From Amycolatopsis mongoliensis (GTDB lineage Bacteria; Actinomycetota; Actinomycetes; Mycobacteriales; Pseudonocardiaceae): a DNA stretch of 64,000 nucleotides. Made by a program: the position numbers and the translations under genes. The notes below the pieces were generated by a model that was not told the origin of the DNA, did not search any database, and saw only the letters and a program-made list of their open reading frames with translations. Each line of letters opens with the position of its first letter. Position 1 is the first letter of the stretch. Where the stretch lies: NCBI RefSeq assembly GCF_030285665.1, contig NZ_CP127295.1, positions 10,478,001 through 10,542,000 on the forward strand, read 5' to 3'. Below, one piece after another: positions 16,555 to 23,826 of this stretch.

Positions 16555-16967
16555 CCGCGCGGATCCGAGACGCGCGTGTTCTGGAACGCCGTGATCAGCC
16601 ACTCGCCGTCCTCCTGGACGAGCACGAAGCCGACGGTCGACTCGCGGCCCTCGTCCGTCGTGTCCGCCCCGGTGAGCGACGAACCGCCGCCGGCGACGAC
16701 CACGGCGACGTCCGGGCGGACGAACCGCACCTTCGCCGACGCGCCGAGCTGCCCGGTCAGCTTGGAACCCTTGAGCGGCCCCTCGAAGAGGGCGCGGTGC
16801 GAGCTCTCGATCGCCTCGCGACCGGGGAAGTTGAGCCCGAAGAACGTGACGTAGTCCGCGTCCTCGGTGAAGAGCCGCCCGTACGCGGCGGCATCTCCGG
16901 AGTTCCAGGCCTCGGCGAGGCGGTCGAGCACGGCGCGGACGTCGGCTTCGGCGGTGGTGGTGGTCAT
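16551..16967 (-). CDS. SgcJ/EcaC-family SnoaL-like protein
   Basis: A 138-residue cone-shaped alpha+beta (NTF2/DUF4440) protein. 'V.AVLDRLAEAWNSGDAAAYGRLFTEDADYVTFFG' at the N-terminus and 'EWLITAFQNTRV' at the C-terminus are the signature of the SgcJ/EcaC subgroup (TIGR02246). Members occur near antibiotic genes but also alone, and most are uncharacterised small-molecule binders or isomerases. The ATG at 16967 is preceded by AGGGGA. It is divergent from a TetR gene, with four 18-bp phased repeats between them. Confidence 0.85.
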   Translation of the reverse strand: MTTTTAEADVRAVLDRLAEAWNSGDAAAYGRLFTEDADYVTFFGLNFPGREAIESSHRALFEGPLKGSKLTGQLGASAKVRFVRPDVAVVVAGGGSSLTGADTTDEGRESTVGFVLVQEDGEWLITAFQNTRVSDPRG

Positions 16968-16979
16968 GAGGTCCCCTTC

Positions 16980-17051
16980 ACGAACGCTGTTCGTTTGACG
17001 AACACCGTTCTACATACGAACAATGTTCGCGTCAAGTACAGTGTTCGCGTG
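16980..17051. promoter_or_regulatory. Four tandem 18-bp operator repeats between SnoaL-like and TetR genes
   Basis: Units at 16980, 16998, 17016 and 17034 have exactly 18-bp phasing and follow ACGAAC-N3-GTTCG. Unit 1 is a perfect palindrome (ACGAACGCTGTTCGT), units 2 and 3 carry one or two changes, and unit 4 keeps mainly the right half. Unit 4 overlaps the GTG start codon of the TetR gene; unit 1 lies 13 bp upstream of the SnoaL-like ATG. This is a strong candidate for cooperative autoregulation and control of the divergent genes. Confidence 0.8.
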
Positions 17052-17753
17052 ACCGTTCCCCCACCGCCGTGGCGCAGCACCCCGCGCCGCCGTGCCGCGA
17101 AGCCCGCGCTCTCGCAGGAGCTCGTCGTGAAGACGGCGCTGGCGATCCTGGCCGAGGAAGGCCTGGACGCGGTCACCATGCGGCGGGTCGCGCAGGAGCT
17201 GGAAACGGGACCGGCGTCGCTCTACGCGCACGTGGCCAACAAGGACGAGCTGGCGGAGCTGATGCTCGACGCCGTGCTCGCCGAAGCGCCGATCCCGGAG
17301 CCGGACCCGGCGCGCTGGGACGAGCAGGTCAAGGAGCTCGTCCGCGGCCAGATCCGGGTGATGGTCGCCCATCCCGGCATCGCCCGGGTGGCGTGGGACA
17401 TCGCCGTGCCCGTGACGCCGAGCTCGCTGCGGCAGGGCGAGGCGATGCTCGCCCTGCTGCGCGCGGGCGGCCTGACCCTCAAGCAGGCGACGTTCGCCGG
17501 CGACGCCTTGGCCCTCTACGCCAAGGCGTACGCCTACGAAGCGAGCGGCTGGACGTGGGGCGACATCGACGAAGCCGAGACGGCGAAACGCGGCGAGCAG
17601 ATGGTGGCGTACATGCGGTCACTGCCCCCGGACGCGTTCCCGAACATGCTGCACATCGGCGAGTTCTTCTCGGCCGAGACCGCGACCGAACGCCTCGAGT
17701 TCGCCCTCGACGTCTACCTCGCCGGCCTGAAGGTCCTGGCAGCGAAGAACTAG
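17049..17753 (+). CDS. TetR/AcrR-family transcriptional regulator
   Basis: The 234-residue repressor has an N-terminal helix-turn-helix: 'LVVKTALAILAEEGLDAVTMRRVAQELETGPASLYAHVANKDEL' in outline, with recognition helix near residues 45-55. The C-terminal half is the TetR_C ligand domain of the subgroup containing 'AHPGIARVAWDIAVP'. The GTG at 17049 is the last of several in-frame GTG codons; it places the protein start within the fourth operator unit. It probably represses itself and the divergent SnoaL/SRPBCC genes, with an unknown ligand releasing it. It converges with the oxidoreductase gene, sharing a CTAG at the stops. Confidence 0.88.
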   Translation: MTVPPPPWRSTPRRRAAKPALSQELVVKTALAILAEEGLDAVTMRRVAQELETGPASLYAHVANKDELAELMLDAVLAEAPIPEPDPARWDEQVKELVRGQIRVMVAHPGIARVAWDIAVPVTPSSLRQGEAMLALLRAGGLTLKQATFAGDALALYAKAYAYEASGWTWGDIDEAETAKRGEQMVAYMRSLPPDAFPNMLHIGEFFSAETATERLEFALDVYLAGLKVLAAKN

Positions 17754-18670
17754 GGGCGCAGGACGATCTTGCCGCGCGTGTGCCGCTTCTCCAGCTCGCG
17801 GTAGGCCTCGCGCACTTCGTCCAGCGGGTAGACGCGCGCGATCGGCACGTCCAGGAGTCCCTTGCCCACCAGCAGGCTCAGCTCCCGCAGCACCTCGGCC
17901 GACGCTCCCGCCATGTTGCCATCGGTCTTCACGTTGTACTTGGCCGCCGCCTCGTAGTCGATGATCGTGTCGATCCGCCCGGGGTGGATCCCCAGGTGCA
18001 GCGCCAGGTCCACGTAGCCGGAGCCGAAGGTGTCGACGAACGCGTGCACACCGTCCGGCGCCGCTTCCTTGATCCGGTCGAGAACGCCGTCGCCGTAGGA
18101 CACCGGGATGACGCCGAACTCGCGCAGCCAGTCGTGGTTCGCTTCCCCGGCCAGGCCGATCACCGTGGCCCCGGCCAGCTTCGCGAGCTGGACCGCCAGC
18201 GATCCGACGCCGCCGGCGGCGCCCGAGACGACGACCGTGTCGCCCTCACGCGGGCACACCGCGGCCACCGCGGCGTAGGCGGTGGTGCCGGCGACGAACA
18301 GCGCACCGGCGGCCTCCCACGACACCCCGTCCGGCCGCGGAGTGAGGTCCGAAGCCTCCGCCACGACGTGGTCCGCGTGGCTCGAGCGCGTGTGCACGAA
18401 GCCGATCACCTCGTCGCCGACCGCGATCTCCTCGACGCCGTCGCCGAGTTCCGCGACGACGCCGGCGAAGTCGCTGCCCTGCCCGGACGGGAACGTCGCC
18501 GGCCAGCGCTCGTGCAGGAACCCCCGCCGGATGGCGGCCTCGCCCGGGTTGATCCCGGCGGCGCGGACCTCGACGAGCACCTGCCCCCGTCCCGGTGCCG
18601 GCCGCGGGACGCTCTCCACCCGGAGGACGTCCACGTCGCCGTACTCGTCGAACCTGATCGCGCGCGCCAT
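17750..18670 (-). CDS. NADP-dependent medium-chain oxidoreductase (quinone reductase-like)
   Basis: A 306-residue zinc-independent MDR protein with an N-terminal GroES-like domain ('VLVEVRAAGINPGEAAIRRG') and a Rossmann domain with V-V-V-S-G-A-A-G-G-V-G-S (residues ~148-159). The structural-zinc cysteines of alcohol dehydrogenases are missing, as in quinone oxidoreductases. It ends 'YRELEKRHTRGKIVLRP', the common MDR C-terminus. It has its own upstream inverted repeat and is probably expressed separately from hemW. The substrate is unknown. Confidence 0.87.
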   Translation of the reverse strand: MARAIRFDEYGDVDVLRVESVPRPAPGRGQVLVEVRAAGINPGEAAIRRGFLHERWPATFPSGQGSDFAGVVAELGDGVEEIAVGDEVIGFVHTRSSHADHVVAEASDLTPRPDGVSWEAAGALFVAGTTAYAAVAAVCPREGDTVVVSGAAGGVGSLAVQLAKLAGATVIGLAGEANHDWLREFGVIPVSYGDGVLDRIKEAAPDGVHAFVDTFGSGYVDLALHLGIHPGRIDTIIDYEAAAKYNVKTDGNMAGASAEVLRELSLLVGKGLLDVPIARVYPLDEVREAYRELEKRHTRGKIVLRP

Positions 18671-18684
18671 GGGCCCTCCTCGAA

Positions 18685-18709
18685 GTCGTTGCTCGATACA
18701 AGCAACGAC
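18685..18709. promoter_or_regulatory. Inverted repeat upstream of the oxidoreductase gene
   Basis: Perfect 9-bp arms (GTCGTTGCT and AGCAACGAC) around seven bases lie 15 bp upstream of the oxidoreductase ATG. The position and the AT-containing centre suggest an operator, for instance for a MarR- or HxlR-type repressor encoded elsewhere, rather than a terminator for hemW. Confidence 0.5.
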
Positions 18710-18731
18710 CGGGTCCGGCGATTTAATCCCG

Positions 18732-19949
18732 TCAGCCCGCCAGGCGCCGGACGACGCCGTCGGCCAGCAGCCGCCCGCGGTCGGTGAGCACCGCGCGGCC
18801 CCGCGAGTCCAAAGCGGACGGATCGAGCAGGCCTTCGGCCGCCGCCGCCCTGGCCTCCGCGAGGCCCGGCTCGTCCAGCACGTCCAGCGGAAGTCCTTCG
18901 GCGACGCGCAGTTCGAGCATGATCCGCTCGAGGTGCTGGTCGTCGTCGGTGAGCACCTCGCGCCCGCCCGCGGGCGAGTCGCCGGCGGCCAGCAGCGCGG
19001 CGTAGCGCGCCGGGTGCTTGACGTTCCACCAGCGCACGCCGCCGACGTGACTGTGAGCGCCCGGCCCGGCGCCCCACCAGTCGTCGCCGCGCCAGTAGCC
19101 GAGGTTGTGGCGGCAGCGGGCGGCGTCGGAGGCCGCCCAGTTCGACACCTCGTACCAGCGCAGCCCCGCCGCCGACAGCGTGGCGTCGATCATCTCGTAG
19201 TCCGCGGCCAGCACGTCGTCGTCCGGCGCGGGCAGCTCGCCGCGGCGCACCCGGCGGGCCAGCGCCGTGCCCTCCTCGACGATCAGCGCGTACGCCGACA
19301 CGTGGTCGACGCCCGCGGCCAGCACGGCGTCGAGCGTCGCGAGCAGGTCGTCCGGGCGCTCGCCGGGCGTGCCGTAGATCACGTCGAGGTTCACGTGCTC
19401 GAACCCGGCCGCGCGCGCCTCGGCGGCGGCCTTGCCCGGCCGGCCCGGGGTGTGCACGCGGTCGAGGATCTTCAGCACGTGCTGCGCGGCCGACTGCATG
19501 CCGAGCGAGACGCGCGTGTACCCGGCTTCGCGGATCCCGGCGAAGAACTCCGGCGACGTCGACTCCGGGTTCGACTCCGTCGTCACCTCCGCGCCGGGAG
19601 CGAGCCCGAAGACGTCGCGGACGGCGCCGAGCACCGAGGCGAGACCGTCGGCGCCGAGCAGCGACGGCGTCCCGCCGCCGACGAACACCGTGTCGGCGGC
19701 GGGCGGCACGACCAGCACGCGTGCGGCGAGCTCCAGCTCGCGCCGCAGCCCTTCGAGCCACGACTGCGGCGACGAGCCGGAGTCGAGCTCGCCCGCGGTG
19801 TAGGTGTTGAAGTCGCAGTAGCCGCAGCGCGTCGCGCAGAACGGGACGTGCACGTAGACCCCGAACGTTCTGCTGCCGAGCCCCTTCAGCGCGCTGTCGG
19901 GCAGCGCCGGGTCGATCGGGGTGGCGGGGTCGGAACGCAGCACGGGCAC
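18732..19949 (-). CDS. hemW: Radical SAM haem chaperone HemW (coproporphyrinogen oxidase-like)
   Basis: A 405-residue radical-SAM protein, formerly annotated as oxygen-independent coproporphyrinogen III oxidase. The [4Fe-4S] motif C-x3-C-x2-C is at Cys38, Cys42 and Cys45 (F-C-A-T-R-C-G-Y-C-D-F). The SAM-binding G-G-G-T-P-S follows, and the C-terminal HemW domain contains 'CRHNLGYWRGDDWWGAGPGAHS'. HemW proteins insert or traffic haem rather than oxidise the porphyrinogen. In many actinobacteria hemW lies beside lepA; here lepA is about 19 kb away. The start is a GTG; a second GTG lies two codons later. Confidence 0.93.
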   Translation of the reverse strand: MPVLRSDPATPIDPALPDSALKGLGSRTFGVYVHVPFCATRCGYCDFNTYTAGELDSGSSPQSWLEGLRRELELAARVLVVPPAADTVFVGGGTPSLLGADGLASVLGAVRDVFGLAPGAEVTTESNPESTSPEFFAGIREAGYTRVSLGMQSAAQHVLKILDRVHTPGRPGKAAAEARAAGFEHVNLDVIYGTPGERPDDLLATLDAVLAAGVDHVSAYALIVEEGTALARRVRRGELPAPDDDVLAADYEMIDATLSAAGLRWYEVSNWAASDAARCRHNLGYWRGDDWWGAGPGAHSHVGGVRWWNVKHPARYAALLAAGDSPAGGREVLTDDDQHLERIMLELRVAEGLPLDVLDEPGLAEARAAAAEGLLDPSALDSRGRAVLTDRGRLLADGVVRRLAG

Positions 19950-19963
19950 CCCCCGATTGTCCC

Positions 19964-20380
19964 TTACGACGCCGGGAGGTTCGCCGCCGCCCAGTCCGGG
20001 TCGGGCGCGATCATCTCGATGACGTCGAGCAGCACACCGTTGGGATCCGCGAGGTAGAAGTGCCGCTGTCCGTACAGCTCGTCGACGACCGGCGTGACCA
20101 GCTCCACACCCGCCGCCACCAGTCGCTTCGCCTCGGCCGCGGCGTCGTCGACGACGAGCCCGAACATCAGCCCCGACGTCTCCGGCGCGCGGTAGGCCGG
20201 CGGGACCGACTCGTGCCCGCGCTGCACGAAGCTGATTTCGTAGCCGGGCGCACCCGCGTTGATGCTGGCGAACCAGTCCAGCTCGACCGTGACCGGCAGC
20301 CCGATCACGTCCCGGTAGAAGCGGGTGGTCGCGGCGACGTCGTCGACCAGGTACCCCGCCCCGAAACCCTTGACCTGCAT
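19964..20380 (-). CDS. VOC-family (glyoxalase/bleomycin-resistance fold) protein
   Basis: The 138-residue protein has two beta-alpha-beta-beta-beta modules. 'GYLVDDVAATTRFYRDVIGLPV' opens the first, and 'YGQRHFYLADPNGVLLDVIE' closes the second with the metal-ligand Glu. The ATG at 20380 is preceded by GAGGAAC. It is divergent from a TetR gene with an 11-bp perfect inverted repeat between them, so the TetR protein probably controls it. The substrate could be an electrophile or an antibiotic-like molecule, but is not known. Confidence 0.85.
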   Translation of the reverse strand: MQVKGFGAGYLVDDVAATTRFYRDVIGLPVTVELDWFASINAGAPGYEISFVQRGHESVPPAYRAPETSGLMFGLVVDDAAAEAKRLVAAGVELVTPVVDELYGQRHFYLADPNGVLLDVIEMIAPDPDWAAANLPAS

Positions 20381-20395
20381 CCCCAGTTCCTCTCG

Positions 20396-20439
20396 TTCAA
20401 ACCACTCTATCTGTAGTACTCTAACCATAGTGGTTTGAA
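20396..20439. promoter_or_regulatory. Inverted-repeat operator between VOC and TetR genes
   Basis: Perfect 11-bp arms TTCAAACCACT (20396-20406) and AGTGGTTTGAA (20429-20439) flank a 22-bp AT-rich centre. The centre contains a possible start region for both genes. The palindrome covers the whole divergent promoter, consistent with repression by the adjacent TetR protein. Confidence 0.7.
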
Positions 20440-20457
20440 GCGGGCAAGGAGGAACGG

Positions 20458-21033
20458 GTGCGGCAGAACACCGAACGGCGGACCGCCCTGACGGACGCGG
20501 CCATCGAGGTCCTCGCCCGGGACGGCGCGCGCGGGCTGACCTACCGCGCGGTGGACACCGAAGCCGGCGTGCCGCCGGGGACGACGTCGAACTACTTCCG
20601 CGACCGCGACCAGCTGCTGGCCGAAGCCGGTGAGCGCGTGCACGTCCGGCTGTCCGCGCCGGAGGAGGTGGTGGCCGATCCGCGGGCCGAAGAGCCCTCG
20701 ACCGGCCGGGTCGCCGCGCTGCTCGGCGACCTGATGACCCGGCTGACCACCCGCCGAAGCTCCTACCTCGCCCTGCTCGAACTGCGCCTGGAAGCGAACC
20801 GGCGCCCCGGGCTGGCGGCGGCGCTGACCTCGACCGTCCGGGAGAGCTTCGAGCTCAGCGCGGGCTTCCACGAAGCCGCGGGACTGCCCGGCGGGCGGGA
20901 CGAGGTCCTGCTGCTCTATCTGGCCCTGACCGGCCTGACCGTCGAGCGGTTGACATTGCCGGAAGCTTTCGCCGAGTACTCGGACGCGCAGGTCGTGGGC
21001 CTGCTGGTCGACCGCATTCTCCCAGGCGGGTGA
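20458..21033 (+). CDS. TetR/AcrR-family transcriptional regulator
   Basis: The 191-residue protein has an N-terminal helix-turn-helix: 'ALTDAAIEVLARDGARGLTYRAVD' then 'GVPPGTTSNYFRDRDQLL', with recognition helix ~residues 38-48. A TetR_C-type ligand domain follows. The GTG at 20458 has AAGGAGGAA directly upstream. A long inverted repeat separates it from the divergent VOC gene, the usual arrangement for an autorepressor controlling one neighbouring enzyme. The ligand is unknown. Confidence 0.88.
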   Translation: MRQNTERRTALTDAAIEVLARDGARGLTYRAVDTEAGVPPGTTSNYFRDRDQLLAEAGERVHVRLSAPEEVVADPRAEEPSTGRVAALLGDLMTRLTTRRSSYLALLELRLEANRRPGLAAALTSTVRESFELSAGFHEAAGLPGGRDEVLLLYLALTGLTVERLTLPEAFAEYSDAQVVGLLVDRILPGG

Positions 21034-21094
21034 CCCTGCTCCCAGTATTCGGGCAAGCTTGGATCACATCGTGGACGCGTGGCACGCTGACGCC

Positions 21095-21181
21095 GTGACT
21101 CGTGCCGGTGTTCTCCTCGTGGCCCGCCGCCACGTCGACCTCCTGCGGGTCGCCAGCGCCCTCTGCGTACCCGTTCGCTGA
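21095..21181 (+). CDS. Leader peptide of the sulfate-assimilation operon
   Basis: A 28-residue open frame (GTG start) contains R-R-H-V-D-L-L-R-V-A-S-A-L-C, matching the 'HVDL..R..S..C' short leader peptides found upstream of sulfur genes across actinobacteria. The single Cys near the end and a location 106 bases before sirA suggest cysteine-responsive control. Translation of the leader would affect downstream expression when Cys-tRNA is limiting. The mechanism here (attenuation or translational coupling) is inference. Confidence 0.8.
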   Translation: MTRAGVLLVARRHVDLLRVASALCVPVR

Positions 21182-21287
21182 CTCACCGATCGCCACCACC
21201 TGCCACGAACCTGGACAGCCGGCGTCGGAGGAAACCCGCGAGCCGGTGGTCCTCCGCTGCCACGAAAGCCTCTCGGAGGACGCCGCC

Positions 21288-22982
21288 ATGGCCACGCCCA
21301 CGCGCCAGACCCCCGCCCGCCCAGCGCGCGCCAAGCAGAAGCGCGGCGAGGGGCAGTGGGCGCTCGGTTACCGGGAGCCGCTGAACCCGAACGAGCGGTC
21401 GAAGAAGGACGACCACCCGCTCAACGTGCGGGCGCGGATCGAGAACATCTACGCCCACCGCGGGTTCGACGCGATCGACCCGGGTGACCTGCGTGGCCGG
21501 TTCCGCTGGTTCGGCCTCTACACCCAGCGCAAGCCGGGCATCGACGGCGGCCGCACCGCGACGCTGGAGCCCGAAGAGCTCGACGACCGCTACTTCATGC
21601 TGCGCGTCCGGCTCGACGGCGGCGTGCTGAGCACCGAGCAGCTCACCGTGCTCGGCGAGATCTCGCAGGCGTACGCGCGCGACACCGCCGACATCACCGA
21701 CCGGCAGAACATCCAGTACCACTGGATCCGCATCGAGGACGTCCCGACGATCTGGGCGAAGCTCGAGAACGCCGGCATGACCACGATGGAGGCCTGCGGC
21801 GACAGCCCGCGCGTCATCCTCGGCTCGCCGGTCGCGGGCATCGCGGCGGACGAGGTCATCGACGGCACCCCGGCGATCGACGAGATCAAGCGCCGCTACA
21901 TCGGCAAGCCCGAGTTCGCGAACCTGCCGCGCAAGTTCAAGACCGCCGTCTCCGGCCAGCCCGACGTCGCGCACGAGATCCACGACGTCGCCTTCGTCGG
22001 CGTGGACCACCCGGAGCACGGCCCCGGCTTCGACGTCTGGGTCGGCGGCGGCCTGTCCACCAACCCGATGCTCGGGCAGCGCCTCGGCGCCTGGGTCCCG
22101 CTCGACGAGGTGCCCGACGTCTGGGAAGGCGTCATTTCGATCTTCCGCGACTACGGCTACCGCCGGCTGCGCTCGCGGGCCCGGATCAAGTTCCTGGTCA
22201 AGGACTGGGGCGCGGAGAAGTTCCGCCAGGTGCTGCAGGACGAGTACCTCGAGCGTGAGCTGATCGACGGCCCGCCGCCGGCCGACCCGGCCGTCCCGAT
22301 CGACCACGTCGGCGTGCACCCGCAGGTCGACGGCAAGTTCTACCTCGGCGCGGCACCGATCGCCGGCCGCGTCTCCGGGGGCACCCTGGTCGCCGTCGCC
22401 AAAGCCGCCGAGCGGGCCGGGTCCGGCCGCGTCCGGCTCACCCCGCAGCAGAAGCTGGTCGTGCTCGACGTCGCGAAGGAGCAGGTCGAGACGCTCCAGG
22501 CGGAGCTGGCCGAGATCGGGCTGGAGACGAAGCCGTCGCCGTGGCGGCGCAGCGTGATGGCCTGCACCGGCCTGGAGTTCTGCAAGCTCGCGATCGTCGA
22601 GACGAAGGCCCGCGCGCAGCAGCTCGTCGCGGACCTGGAGAAGTCGCTCGCGGACATCCAGGACGGCCTCGACACGCCGGTCACCGTGCACCTCAACGGC
22701 TGCCCCAACTCCTGCGCGCGGATCCAGACCGCGGACATCGGCCTCAAGGGCCAGATCGTCACCGACGCCGACGGCAACCAGGTCGAGGGTTTCCAGGTGC
22801 ACCTCGGCGGCGGGCTCGGCCTCGACGCCGGGTTCGGCCGGAAACTGCGTGGCCACAAGGTGACTTCGGGCGAGCTGACCGGGTACGTCGAGCGCGTCGT
22901 GCGCAACTACGTCGCCGGGCGCGAACCCGGCGAACGGTTCCCGCAGTGGGCCGCGCGCGCCGAGGAAAGCGCCCTGCAGTGA
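21288..22982 (+). CDS. sirA: Ferredoxin-dependent sulfite reductase (SirA/NirA type)
   Basis: This cytoplasmic enzyme reduces sulfite to sulfide with six electrons from ferredoxin, using a sirohaem coupled to a [4Fe-4S] cluster. The 564-residue protein has two ferredoxin-like half-domains and two sirohaem domains. Cluster cysteines lie in 'MACTGLEFCKLA' and 'NGCPNSCAR' about 40 residues apart. A basic N-terminal tail precedes the conserved 'W..GYREPLN.NER.K'. The ATG at 21288 has CGGAGGA upstream. It starts an operon of six overlapping genes; nitrite reductase is an alternative, but the cys genes downstream favour sulfite. Confidence 0.94.
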   Translation: MATPTRQTPARPARAKQKRGEGQWALGYREPLNPNERSKKDDHPLNVRARIENIYAHRGFDAIDPGDLRGRFRWFGLYTQRKPGIDGGRTATLEPEELDDRYFMLRVRLDGGVLSTEQLTVLGEISQAYARDTADITDRQNIQYHWIRIEDVPTIWAKLENAGMTTMEACGDSPRVILGSPVAGIAADEVIDGTPAIDEIKRRYIGKPEFANLPRKFKTAVSGQPDVAHEIHDVAFVGVDHPEHGPGFDVWVGGGLSTNPMLGQRLGAWVPLDEVPDVWEGVISIFRDYGYRRLRSRARIKFLVKDWGAEKFRQVLQDEYLERELIDGPPPADPAVPIDHVGVHPQVDGKFYLGAAPIAGRVSGGTLVAVAKAAERAGSGRVRLTPQQKLVVLDVAKEQVETLQAELAEIGLETKPSPWRRSVMACTGLEFCKLAIVETKARAQQLVADLEKSLADIQDGLDTPVTVHLNGCPNSCARIQTADIGLKGQIVTDADGNQVEGFQVHLGGGLGLDAGFGRKLRGHKVTSGELTGYVERVVRNYVAGREPGERFPQWAARAEESALQ

Positions 22983-23134
22983 CTTCCCCCGAACGCGCGG
23001 TGCCCTACCACTGCCCGTACTGCGGCGACGAGGACCTGCGGCCGGAAGAGAACGGCGGCTGGCTGTGTTCGGCCTGTCGCCGGGTTTTCTCGGTCAAGTT
23101 CCTCGGCCTGTCCCTTCCGGAGGTTTCCCGATGA
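22979..23134 (+). CDS. Small zinc-ribbon protein of the sulfate-assimilation operon
   Basis: A 51-residue protein with two C-x2-C pairs (Y-H-C-P-Y-C-G and W-L-C-S-A-C-R-R), a probable zinc ribbon. The GTG start overlaps the sirA stop (GTGA) and its TGA overlaps the cysH ATG, so it is translated as part of the operon. A similarly placed small gene is known between the sulfite reductase and cysH genes of Streptomyces. Its function is unknown; a role in assembly or regulation of the iron-sulfur enzymes would fit. Confidence 0.8.
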   Translation: MTSPERAVPYHCPYCGDEDLRPEENGGWLCSACRRVFSVKFLGLSLPEVSR

Positions 23135-23826
23135 CCGCCACCGCCGACTACAAGACCCTCGCCGAGCGCGCTTCGAAAGAACTCGCCGACGCCACCGCGG
23201 ACGAAGCGATCCGCTGGACCGTCGAGACGTTCGGCGACGACTTCATCGTGGCGTCCAACATGCAGGACGCCGTGCTGATCGACCTCGCCACGAAGGTGAA
23301 GTCCGATGTGGACGTTCTCTTCCTGGAGACCGGCTACCACTTCCCGGAGACCATCGGCACGCGGGACGCCGTCCAGACGGTCTACCCGGGCGTGAAGATC
23401 GTCAACGCCCAGGCCGGGCAGAGCGTCGCCGAGCAGGACGCGGAGTACGGCGAGAAGCTGCACGACCGCGACCCGGCGCTGTGCTGCAACCTCCGCAAGG
23501 TCGTGCCGCTGCGCAAGACCCTGGCGAACTACTCGGCGTGGGTGACCGGCGTCCGCCGCGTCGACGCGCCGACCCGCGCGAACACCCCGATCGTCACCTG
23601 GGACGACCGCAACGGCCTGGTGAAGGTCAACCCGATCGCCGCGTGGACCGACGACGAGTTCAACGGCTACATCCGCGAGCACGGGATCCTCGAGAACCCG
23701 CTGGTGTCGATCGGCTACCTGTCGATCGGCTGCGCGCCCTGCACGGCCCGCGTGGAGCCGGGCCAGGACCCGCGCAGCGGCCGGTGGGCGGGTCAGTCGA
23801 AGACCGAGTGCGGACTGCACGGCTGA
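23131..23826 (+). CDS. cysH: Adenylyl-sulfate (APS) reductase, thioredoxin-dependent
   Basis: The enzyme reduces APS to sulfite and AMP. The 231-residue protein has the Cys pairs Cys118-Cys119 and Cys201/Cys204 (C-A-P-C) that bind a [4Fe-4S] cluster. These mark it as an APS rather than a PAPS reductase and fit the lack of an APS kinase gene (cysC) nearby. The catalytic Cys227 is in the C-terminal K-T-E-C-G-L-H motif. ATGA overlaps couple it to the genes on both sides. Confidence 0.95.
   Translation: MTATADYKTLAERASKELADATADEAIRWTVETFGDDFIVASNMQDAVLIDLATKVKSDVDVLFLETGYHFPETIGTRDAVQTVYPGVKIVNAQAGQSVAEQDAEYGEKLHDRDPALCCNLRKVVPLRKTLANYSAWVTGVRRVDAPTRANTPIVTWDDRNGLVKVNPIAAWTDDEFNGYIREHGILENPLVSIGYLSIGCAPCTARVEPGQDPRSGRWAGQSKTECGLHG

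Noticed and set aside
16980..17051. The GAAC...GTTC units as LexA/SOS boxes
   Set aside because: The spacing between half-sites is three bases, whereas actinobacterial SOS boxes need four. Position and phasing fit the adjacent TetR gene.
18685..18709. Inverted repeat as hemW terminator
   Set aside because: The stem is A+T-mixed and close to the next start codon, without a G+C-rich stem or U-tract. An operator is more likely.
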